Origin: Candidatus Omnitrophota bacterium
GTDB taxonomy: Bacteria > Omnitrophota > Gorgyraeia > Zapsychrales > Fredricksoniimonadaceae
Length of the DNA stretch: 13,874 nt
NCBI GenBank assembly: GCA_023247575.1
Contig: JAHFGE010000019.1
Location: forward strand, 1-13,874
Direction of reading: 5' to 3'
The translations under genes and the position numbers were made by a program. Below, in pieces: positions 1 through 6,647 of this stretch. The notes below the pieces were generated by a model, which made no database searches, had not been told where the DNA came from, and was given only the letters and a program-made list of their open reading frames with translations. Position 1 is the first letter of the stretch. Each line of letters begins with the position of its first letter.

Positions 1-3000
1 GGGGCTGATTGGGCTGCGATTGCTAAGATTGTCGATATTCGACATGGTGATTTGGAAACATTACCTGCTGTAGATCGCGCGGCTGTGGCTGGCTCTGTTG
101 GGAATGTGCGTCAATTAACATGGAAAGCTATGGATATGGGACCACAAGTGGATGCTGACCATATTAGAGGGGCACTCAACAAAAGAACAGCTGATGGTGC
201 GATGCTTTCAGTCCGTCAGGGATTTACCACGCCAGAAGGACAAAGGCCGGAAGTATTCACAAATATTTATTCCTCTTTTCAAATCATATCCTTATTAAAA
301 CGGCCTTTAAATCAGATTCCCGATGATGTGATAGACGCTATTAAGGGTTATTTGCAACAGGAAATAACTAACGGCCACATTAAAAGCTTTTTGGTCAATG
401 ATTTTCAAGGTAGCGATGTTGATATCCATGTGACCCATAATTTTGGCCCATTAAATGTTTCAGTTCATCAAGTTGTATTAAATGCTATTAAAGCTGGTTT
501 AATTAAAGCCCAAGAAATGGAATTATTAAACCAAGATGTTAATGCTTTGGCATTGCAAAAGCTTGCAGAAACTTTAAATGTAAAGAGTAACGAGCATACC
601 GTCACTGAGCGGGGCGCTGAATCCGTGGTCATTTCTCGCGGTATTAATGTTGGAATGGGTGCCGCTAACATCAAGCTATTTCATCTTTTTGCTGTCCCAG
701 GTTCTACTCCTCGTCAGAAATTAGGTTTGAGTAAGGCGCCGGGGGTGCGTTTTACTGTCCGACGGACTAAGGATATATTAGAGAATAATCTTAACGGTCC
801 AGTGTGGGATTTTGAAATTTCCGAAGCTAGAACGGACAAACAGGGCAAGGTTTGGCCATCCAAGAATGAAACTACAAGTCTTTTGGCATTAGCTTCCCAG
901 CCCAATGACTATCAAATTGTAGCTGTTTATCCCGTTGAAGGAGGCGCTTTACCATCTAATGAACCTTTGGCTACAGTTGTCTATCAGCCAGTTTATAATA
1001 AAGGAAAGGCCGCCGTTTCTTTAAATCCAACTATTATATTTCGTAGTCAAAGCGGGGCCGATGCTGTAGGCGTTATTGGTACAATGATGGAAACTCCCAA
1101 CTTTGTCCCTGGTGGGGAGAATGGGGAGCATTATGTAGCAACTTCCCCGCTTTCCTTAAAAGAAGCCCGTCAGAAAATATCTGTCACGGGGGGGGGTATT
1201 GGATACTTTACCGTATACGGGTATCAGTCGCGCAATAATGGCCAGATTCCTCCTGAACGTATGGGAATCATAGACCACGTGGGAGTTAATTCACCTGGTG
1301 TTGAACCGGAACGTCGTTTAGCTGTCAGATTAGGTGAAGTCATGGCCGATCATCAATGGGATCAACCTGGCTTAACACCTGCTGCGGCTGAGGCCAAAGT
1401 TGAACATTTGAGACAACAACAAAATTCTCTCTTTGTACGTGCGCCTAAAGATGGCGAAGAAGATACGTATTTAAGTAAATTAGAAAATCAAGTAGAGCAA
1501 GGTAGCCTTATTACCATTACCGATGATAAAGCAGATATGGGAGGATTATTAGGACACACCGCCGTGCCTCCGTTTATGACCGCTGTTTATCGTGCATCTA
1601 TGTTAGAAGCCGTCGAGCAGGGTAGAATAGTCAACGGGAATACATTTGGTGATATCAGAACCGGTCGCTTGGAAAATGATGAAAATCTTGGTGTAGGTGA
1701 TGATGGTCACATGATTATGTTAGGGGATAAAAGCCGATTTGGCCAAGAGGCGCATAAATTAGCCTTTAGAACATTTACACGCGCTTATTTATTTTCAAGC
1801 GCCAATGGGATGAAGCCTTATGGTGAAGGACAAGATTATCAAGGAGCAGAGGCTAAAGTAGCAAAACAGAAGCCATATGCTTATTCTGAATTTTCAGAAC
1901 GATTCTTTGAACTTCTACGTCAAGCCATGCCCAATGATTATATGTGGATGATCGATCCTATATACACAGGATGGAAAGATTGGCAAACTAATGGTCAAAG
2001 TTCACAAACATTAACCGAACCGTTTAACGGAAACGTATCCGCGCAGGGTATAGGGTCAGCCCGCTATTTCTTAAATCCTAAAACAGAAAAAAATTTTATA
2101 GTTGTGGCTGGTGATAAAATGGGGCCTCCTGCCTTAAATAGGCCTATTCGTGAAGGCGTCTATGCGGCTTTAACGTCAGGGGCTTTCAAGAACGGTTTAG
2201 TATTTGAAATATGGGATGCTAAAGCATTTAATGAACAGGGTGACATTGCTGCTGAAGATTTACCGGTTTCAAAGGAAGAAGTTAAAACATTGAATATAAA
2301 ATCAGGAGAGGATAAGCAATTTGTAGATACTGCTTACCAAGACGGTCATTTAAATTTAAACCTAAGCGCAGATGAGAAAAATAGATTGTCTAAGATTCTC
2401 AAAGCAAGCGGATTTGTTCCTGCCAAGAGAATTTTCTTGGACGCTCAAGCTGATCGGGATGCCATTTTACGCTACCTGGCTGATTCTGATCGTTTTAATA
2501 TTAAGCATGTATGGGGCAAAACAGAATCTGGATGGGATATTAGTAATCCACAACAATATTTGGATAGGCCTGTCTTGGCCAGTTCTATCACTCGTTTAGG
2601 TATTTTGACCGGTGGGGAATATGTTGGTAAAGATGATCCTGTCATGGTTGGACATACCGATTTAATGACTCACATCGTTGAATTCTTTAAAACCCGTCCT
2701 TTAATTGTGCAAGGAGACATGAATGGGTCACATTGGTTACAGTCTATTCCAACGGCCTTACGTAATGCTGTTGCGACCAAAGACAGTCACCCGATTATGG
2801 TTGCATTGAAATATGATCTTTCCGACGACGGTACTCAAGTTACAAAAGTTGAAGACTTAACAGGAAAAACTGACTTTGATGAAGTTAGATTCAAAGCACT
2901 GGAATGGAACCGTGAACTTAGAACTGCTCAATTAGGACAATTCGAACCTTTGGGGACCAATGCGCGTACCGTTGAAGGTTCTTATGAATTGGCCAAAATT

Positions 3001-3390
3001 TTGCGTGATTTAAATAGAGCCGATTCACCATTCTTGAGAAGCAATAAACAAAAACAAGAACCCGAAAGATTTGTTGCTCAACTTCCATCTGACCACATGG
3101 GAGAGGTATATCAATCGGTAGATCACGCCGCTCTTGCTGTGATTCCACAGCAGCGTAATGTTTCTTCTACTGATCCACTAGGTGGTATCGATTTACGACC
3201 CGAATGGTTTGATTTACAGATTAAGCGTAATGGTAAAGGTGTGCCATTGCCCGTCAGTCAACAACCTATCGGCACTATGAAAATTCAGGGATTTATGCCC
3301 GTAAGCATTCAGTTTAAGCCGATTACTATGCCTGATTTTTTGAAGGTTGGAAGTACAAAAACAGCCGAACCGCAGTTAGCAAAGATTTAA
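1..3390 (+). CDS. Tandem-domain fructose-1,6-bisphosphate aldolase/phosphatase-like protein, 5'-truncated
   Basis: The frame is open from base 1, so the true start lies outside the window; 1,129 residues are visible. The C-terminal half (about residues 508-1050, counted from base 1) resembles archaeal-type FBP aldolase/phosphatase, which makes fructose 6-phosphate from triose phosphates in gluconeogenesis. Motifs seen there: KADMG...GH at 510-519, GDD at 566-568, GQD at 610-612, GDK at 704-706, and YVGKDDPV at 874-881, where K877 matches the Schiff-base lysine. The N-terminal half (about 100-480) follows the same order but is degenerate: GSDVDIHVTH near 137-146, NQD for GQD, and AAVSLNP where YVGKDDP should be. 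It is therefore probably a pseudo-enzyme repeat. The usual family length is about 360-400 residues, so this looks like a duplication plus extensions. The C-terminal tyrosine segment (EYTTL in relatives) is not clearly kept, so aldolase activity is uncertain. Confidence 0.72.
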   Translation, partial: GADWAAIAKIVDIRHGDLETLPAVDRAAVAGSVGNVRQLTWKAMDMGPQVDADHIRGALNKRTADGAMLSVRQGFTTPEGQRPEVFTNIYSSFQIISLLKRPLNQIPDDVIDAIKGYLQQEITNGHIKSFLVNDFQGSDVDIHVTHNFGPLNVSVHQVVLNAIKAGLIKAQEMELLNQDVNALALQKLAETLNVKSNEHTVTERGAESVVISRGINVGMGAANIKLFHLFAVPGSTPRQKLGLSKAPGVRFTVRRTKDILENNLNGPVWDFEISEARTDKQGKVWPSKNETTSLLALASQPNDYQIVAVYPVEGGALPSNEPLATVVYQPVYNKGKAAVSLNPTIIFRSQSGADAVGVIGTMMETPNFVPGGENGEHYVATSPLSLKEARQKISVTGGGIGYFTVYGYQSRNNGQIPPERMGIIDHVGVNSPGVEPERRLAVRLGEVMADHQWDQPGLTPAAAEAKVEHLRQQQNSLFVRAPKDGEEDTYLSKLENQVEQGSLITITDDKADMGGLLGHTAVPPFMTAVYRASMLEAVEQGRIVNGNTFGDIRTGRLENDENLGVGDDGHMIMLGDKSRFGQEAHKLAFRTFTRAYLFSSANGMKPYGEGQDYQGAEAKVAKQKPYAYSEFSERFFELLRQAMPNDYMWMIDPIYTGWKDWQTNGQSSQTLTEPFNGNVSAQGIGSARYFLNPKTEKNFIVVAGDKMGPPALNRPIREGVYAALTSGAFKNGLVFEIWDAKAFNEQGDIAAEDLPVSKEEVKTLNIKSGEDKQFVDTAYQDGHLNLNLSADEKNRLSKILKASGFVPAKRIFLDAQADRDAILRYLADSDRFNIKHVWGKTESGWDISNPQQYLDRPVLASSITRLGILTGGEYVGKDDPVMVGHTDLMTHIVEFFKTRPLIVQGDMNGSHWLQSIPTALRNAVATKDSHPIMVALKYDLSDDGTQVTKVEDLTGKTDFDEVRFKALEWNRELRTAQLGQFEPLGTNARTVEGSYELAKILRDLNRADSPFLRSNKQKQEPERFVAQLPSDHMGEVYQSVDHAALAVIPQQRNVSSTDPLGGIDLRPEWFDLQIKRNGKGVPLPVSQQPIGTMKIQGFMPVSIQFKPITMPDFLKVGSTKTAEPQLAKI

Positions 3391-3412
3391 ATTGAGCCTG
3401 CCCCCAATTTAA
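3387..3412. repeat. Perfect 8-bp inverted repeat over the stop codon
   Basis: TTAAATTG (3387-3394) and CAATTTAA (3405-3412) flank a 10-base C-rich loop and overlap the TAA stop of the preceding gene. The stem is AT-rich and has no following T-run, so it is not a textbook intrinsic terminator. It may be a weak 3'-end hairpin of that mRNA. Confidence 0.4.
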
Positions 3413-3449
3413 TACCAGCCAGTTTTTCATGGCGGCAGTACCAAACCTC

Positions 3450-3489
3450 TTGCAATTCTTCCTAATCCCGCTAGAATAATTTCGTTCTA
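3450..3489 (+). promoter_or_regulatory. Candidate dinD promoter with operator-like dyad
   Basis: TTGCAA (3450-3455), a 16-base spacer and TAGAAT (3472-3477) form a plausible sigma-70-type promoter about 125 bases before dinD. A dyad, TAGAA-N8-TTCTA (3472-3489), begins on the -10 box, where a repressor would block initiation. E. coli dinD is LexA-regulated, so this is a candidate SOS operator by position. The dyad does not match a LexA consensus I know well. Confidence 0.4.
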
Positions 3490-3543
3490 ACCGATTTCCC
3501 CGATCGGACAGTCAAGTTGATTTAATGAGACAACAGCAATTTT

Positions 3544-3597
3544 GTTTCCTACGTGCCCTCCAAGCGTCAGGAAACTTTAAACCCACCATAAGGAGGG
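3544..3597 (+). promoter_or_regulatory. dinD leader hairpin with loop complementary to the Shine-Dalgarno
   Basis: GTTTCCT+ACG (3544-3553) pairs with CGT and AGGAAAC (3565-3575, one bulged C), leaving an 11-base loop. The loop holds CCCTCC (3556-3561), an exact complement of GGAGGG (3592-3597) in the very strong ribosome-binding site AAGGAGG just before the dinD ATG. A loop-to-SD pseudoknot would hide the binding site. The pairing is visible; the regulatory role is inferred. Confidence 0.42.
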
Positions 3598-3601
3598 GGC
3601 C

Positions 3602-4432
3602 ATGAATTTACAAAAAATCAGTACTCAAAAATCAGTGTTTGAAATCATCAAACAGATTAACCAGGAAGGACAGGAATTTTGGTTTGCGCGTGAGTTTCAG
3701 ATTATTTTGCAATACAAAGAGTGGCGCAAATTTTCTGGTGTCATAGAAAAAGCCAAGGAAGCCTGTATTAATTCTGGCCAAAGAGTTACGGACCATTTCG
3801 TCCAAGTGGACAAAATGGTCACGATCGGATCGGATACACAACGATCTGTAGAGGATTATCAATTATCTCGTTACGCCTGTTACTTAATTGTCCAGAATGC
3901 TGATCCATCCAAACCTGTTGTTGCTTTAGGTCAGACCTATTTTGCCATTCAAACACGTAAACAGGAATTAATTGAACAGGCTGAATATGCGGCTTTAAAC
4001 ACAGAAGATGAAAAACGATTATTCTTACGTAATCAGTTAAAGGTGCATAATGTCAGATTAGCGGGTGTGGCCAAAGAGGCAGGTGTTATTACCCCCATAG
4101 ATTATGCCATTTTTCAAGATCACGGCTACAGGGGGCTCTATGGAGGGCTTGGGGCCCAGGACATTCATGCTAAAAAAGATCTTAAAAAAGGACAGCAGAT
4201 TTTAGATCATATGGGAAGCACAGAATTAGCGGCTAATTTATTTAGAGCCACACAGACTGAAAGTAAGATTAAACGCGAACAAATCAAGGGTAAGAGTAAA
4301 GCCAACCAGACTCATTATGAAGTAGGCCAAAAGGTACGGCAAACCATCAAGGAATTAGGCGGCACAATGCCTGAACATTTGCCGGTAACAGAGAGTATTC
4401 AACTGGTCCAAAAGAAGTTAGTTAAAAAGTAA
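3602..4432 (+). CDS. dinD: DNA damage-inducible protein D (DinD)
   Basis: 276 residues, close to full length for the family (E. coli DinD is about 275). Recognised from long stretches resembling E. coli DinD as I recall it: EFWFAREF near residue 25, LSRYACYLIVQNADPSKPV near 90-108, QTYFAIQTRKQEL, DEKRLFLRNQLK, an AIFQDHGYRGLYGGLGAQDIH block near 165-185, then LDHMGSTELAANLFRATQTE and KVRQTIKELGGTMPE toward the C-terminus. In E. coli DinD is an SOS-induced protein that acts on RecA filaments. The start is fixed by AAGGAGG about six bases upstream. The gene stands alone between a metabolic gene and the 6S/rarA locus and has its own promoter region. No terminator is obvious after it. The identification is firm; the molecular role in this organism is inferred. 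Confidence 0.93.
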   Translation: MNLQKISTQKSVFEIIKQINQEGQEFWFAREFQIILQYKEWRKFSGVIEKAKEACINSGQRVTDHFVQVDKMVTIGSDTQRSVEDYQLSRYACYLIVQNADPSKPVVALGQTYFAIQTRKQELIEQAEYAALNTEDEKRLFLRNQLKVHNVRLAGVAKEAGVITPIDYAIFQDHGYRGLYGGLGAQDIHAKKDLKKGQQILDHMGSTELAANLFRATQTESKIKREQIKGKSKANQTHYEVGQKVRQTIKELGGTMPEHLPVTESIQLVQKKLVKK

Positions 4433-4466
4433 TGGCAAGTGTCTCCAGGGGAGTAGCATCACTTTC

Positions 4467-4494
4467 GTGACAAAAATTTTTAACGTGCTATAAT
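4467..4494 (+). promoter_or_regulatory. Strong promoter of the small-RNA locus
   Basis: GTGACA (4467-4472), a 16-base spacer and a consensus TATAAT (4489-4494). Transcription would start near 4501, exactly where the folded RNA begins. No open reading frame follows before rarA, so the promoter serves a non-coding RNA and possibly rarA by read-through. Confidence 0.65.
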
Positions 4495-4500
4495 AAGATT

Positions 4501-4650
4501 AATCCTGCGCTGCGCGTGAGGGCTCGGATGTATTGAACCACAAACACAATACTAGGGAACTGGTTCTTCCCGCCAAAGGCGGGATACCGGTGCCCACTTT
4601 GAGAACAATGGTTCTCCTTACACCAAACCCCACGGCAGAGGCGGGACTTT
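4501..4650 (+). ncRNA. ssrS: Candidate 6S RNA
   Basis: About 150 bases that fold into a long interrupted rod. The closing stem is TCCTGC+CTGC (4503-4513) with GCAG+GCGGGA (4635-4646). A large central bubble follows, with a small hairpin on each strand: GTATTG/CAATAC (4530-4552) and GAGAAC/GTTCTC (4601-4616). The apical arm is GGG...ACTGGT...TCCCGCC, loop AAA, GGCGGGA...ACCGGT...CCC (4555-4595). Closing stem, open bubble with a 3'-strand hairpin and apical arm are the hallmarks of 6S RNA, which mimics an open promoter and binds RNA polymerase holoenzyme. Location supports it: 6S genes are often linked to rarA and to fau/ygfA, both of which follow here. The fold was done by eye; the primary sequence is too variable for certainty. 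Confidence 0.68.
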
Positions 4651-4654
4651 TAAG

Positions 4655-4697
4655 CCCTGCGAAGTCCCGACGTAACGTCGGGACGAAGCAGGGTTTT
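4655..4697 (+). terminator. Two-tier terminator between the small RNA and rarA
   Basis: The outer stem CCCTGC/GCAGGG (4655-4660 / 4688-4693) encloses a second perfect stem, GTCCCGACGT/ACGTCGGGAC (4664-4673 / 4675-4684), followed by TTTTATT. It ends the small RNA only seven bases before the rarA ATG. The upstream GCGGGAC of the RNA can also pair with GTCCCG in the inner stem, so an alternative fold exists. Confidence 0.75.
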
Positions 4698-4704
4698 ATT
4701 CTCT

Positions 4705-6015
4705 ATGGCTGACCTTTTCGATTCCACAGAAACAATGGTCAAAGATGCTCCCCTGGCAGCACGAATACGCCCTCGTGATCTTCAAGGGTATGTTGGACAA
4801 AAACACATTTTGGGTCAAGGCAAGCTTTTGACTCGCGCCATTGAAGCTGACCGCATTGCTTCCTTGATCCTCTATGGGCCGCCGGGTTCAGGAAAAACCA
4901 CCTTGGCCTTGTGTATTGCCCACCAGACTCAATCCCATTTTGAAAGACTCAATGCCGTTTCTTCCAATGTGGACGACATGCGAAAAGTCATTGCCGCTTC
5001 TCAACAGCGTCGGGCGATGAGCGGCAGAAAGACCATCCTTTTTATCGACGAAATTCATCGTTTTAATAAAGCCCAGCAAGATGTTCTGATGCCGGACATT
5101 GAAGAGGGCAACATCATTCTTATAGGGGCCACAGTCTTTAATCCATTTTTTGCTCTTGTTTCGCCACTGTTATCGCGATCGCTGGTGTTTGAACTGCAAC
5201 CCTTAAGCAAAGAGGAGATTCTCGAACTGCTTCATAGAGCATTGTCGGACAAAGAAAGAGGCATGGGCTTTTTGGATATCGAGGCTGATCCAAAAGCATT
5301 AGAATTTCTGGCGGAGATTTCGGATGGGGACGCTCGCAAAGCGCTTAATGCTTTAGAAATCGCCGCTCTTACGACTTCTCAAAACGCTCGAGGGAAAATC
5401 ATTTTGGATCTTGCCATCATTGAAGAAAGCATTCAGAAAAAACAGGTGCAGTATGATGCCGACGGGGATCAGCATTACGACACTATTTCCGTTTTTATCA
5501 AATCGATGCGCGGCTCTGATGCGAATGCCACACTGTATTGGATGGCCAAAATGATTTATGCCGGAGAAGACCCCCGATTCATTGCGCGGCGCATTGTCAT
5601 CTGTGCCAGCGAAGACGTAGGCAATGCGGACCCTCAAGCCCTGGTGGTGGCTGCCTCAGCCATGCAAGCCACAGAATTTGTGGGATTACCAGAAGCACGC
5701 ATTATTCTTGCCCAGGCGGCGGTGTATGTGGCCTGCGCTCCTAAATCCAACGCCGTCTATTTAGGCATTGATAAAGCTCTGGCGGATGTCAAAGATAAAC
5801 GCATTCAAGCGGTGCCACAACATCTTAAGGATACACATTATAAAGGCGCTGCTCAATTGGGGCACGGGAAGGGGTATAAATATTCGCATGATTATTCGCA
5901 ACATCATGTCCAACAACAATACATGCCCCATGAAGCCACCTATTACGAACCCACTTCCCAAGGTTTTGAAGCCAAAATCAAAGAGCATTTGGACAAATTA
6001 AAGAAGGCTAACTAG
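4705..6015 (+). CDS. rarA: Replication-associated recombination protein A (RarA, MgsA/WRNIP1 family AAA+ ATPase)
   Basis: 436 residues, the usual family length. RarA is a clamp-loader-like AAA+ ATPase that acts at stalled replication forks with SSB. Seen: the N-terminal PLAARIRP block leading to YVGQKHIL, Walker A GPPGSGKTT (residues 58-66), Walker B LFIDEIHRF (about 112-120), the sensor/arginine-finger region ending LLSRS, and the C-terminal tetramerisation part with YWMAKMIYAGEDPRFIARRI, SEDVGNADP and the PQHLKDTHY...GHGKGY tail. The ATG at 4705 gives the expected MADLFD-type N-terminus before PLAAR. No separate Shine-Dalgarno is visible; the nearest AGGG lies inside the preceding terminator stem. 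The segment usually reading GATTENPSF is GATVFNPFF here. A weak hairpin (AAGGGA/TCCCTT, about 6018-6043) may end the message. Confidence 0.95.
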   Translation: MADLFDSTETMVKDAPLAARIRPRDLQGYVGQKHILGQGKLLTRAIEADRIASLILYGPPGSGKTTLALCIAHQTQSHFERLNAVSSNVDDMRKVIAASQQRRAMSGRKTILFIDEIHRFNKAQQDVLMPDIEEGNIILIGATVFNPFFALVSPLLSRSLVFELQPLSKEEILELLHRALSDKERGMGFLDIEADPKALEFLAEISDGDARKALNALEIAALTTSQNARGKIILDLAIIEESIQKKQVQYDADGDQHYDTISVFIKSMRGSDANATLYWMAKMIYAGEDPRFIARRIVICASEDVGNADPQALVVAASAMQATEFVGLPEARIILAQAAVYVACAPKSNAVYLGIDKALADVKDKRIQAVPQHLKDTHYKGAAQLGHGKGYKYSHDYSQHHVQQQYMPHEATYYEPTSQGFEAKIKEHLDKLKKAN

Positions 6016-6025
6016 ACAAGGGATA

Positions 6026-6055
6026 GTTGCGCAACCACTCCCTTTATGCTAATAT
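6026..6055 (+). promoter_or_regulatory. Candidate fau promoter with palindrome over the -35 box
   Basis: TTGCGC (6027-6032), a 17-base spacer and TAATAT (6050-6055) precede the fau ATG at 6064 by only eight bases, implying an almost leaderless mRNA. The perfect palindrome GTTGCGCAAC (6026-6035) covers the -35 box. The same bases can be read as the centre of a weak rarA terminator hairpin, so the two readings compete. Confidence 0.4.
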
Positions 6056-6063
6056 AGCGCCAC

Positions 6064-6615
6064 ATGAAGGACAAAAGTTCTTTAAGGAAGCATTATTTAG
6101 ATCTTTTAAAAAAGCAGGCGAGCGGTGATAGGCGGGCCAAAAGCCATAAGATTGCCCTTAAACTCTTTAGGCTGGAGGCCATTAAAAAGGCTAAGACCAT
6201 CCTATTTTACGCACCCCTGCCGGGCGAAGTAGATACTTTCGCGATGATAAGTAAGGCTATTCAACTGAAAAAACGTATTTGTTTACCAATTTTGGTACGT
6301 GATCAAAGGACAATGATTCCTACATTAACCAAATCCGTGGAGGATTTAGAAAACGGTGTTTATGGCATTCCCCAACCGCGGCGTGATGTTTCTTTGCAGA
6401 TTGCTCTTAAAGACATCGACGCGGTTATTGTGCCGGGCCTGAGCTTTGATAAGCTCAATAACCGCCTGGGCCGGGGGGCCGGTTATTATGACCGTTTTTT
6501 AAAAAATCTTTTTTGCCATACGGCCACCATTGGCCTTGCCTTTGATTTTCAGTTGACTGATCGCCTTCCTGTTCGAGGGCACGATGTTCCCGTGTCCCTT
6601 GTCATCGCGAATTAA
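6064..6615 (+). CDS. fau: 5-formyltetrahydrofolate cyclo-ligase
   Basis: 183 residues, full length for the family (also ygfA / MTHFS). The enzyme converts 5-formyl-THF to 5,10-methenyl-THF using ATP, recovering folate in the cytoplasm. Seen: N-terminal LRKHYLDLLKK, FYAPLPGEVDT near residue 50-60 (folate-side motif), VPGLSFD, and the nucleotide/phosphate-binding signature GRGAGYYDRFL starting near residue 136, then the C-terminal HDVPVSLVI (usually HDVPVD, so one substitution). It lies 48 bases after rarA and 32 before rny. No Shine-Dalgarno precedes the ATG, which fits the near-leaderless promoter just upstream. Linkage of 6S RNA, rarA and this gene is a recurring bacterial arrangement. Confidence 0.94.
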   Translation: MKDKSSLRKHYLDLLKKQASGDRRAKSHKIALKLFRLEAIKKAKTILFYAPLPGEVDTFAMISKAIQLKKRICLPILVRDQRTMIPTLTKSVEDLENGVYGIPQPRRDVSLQIALKDIDAVIVPGLSFDKLNNRLGRGAGYYDRFLKNLFCHTATIGLAFDFQLTDRLPVRGHDVPVSLVIAN

Positions 6616-6647
6616 AGCTTCGATTTGATTTGTAGAAAGGAGTACCT

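Noticed and set aside
3391..3601. A short protein gene between the FBPA-like gene and dinD
   Set aside because: No frame with a plausible start and ribosome-binding site is visible; the segment is explained by the dinD promoter and leader.
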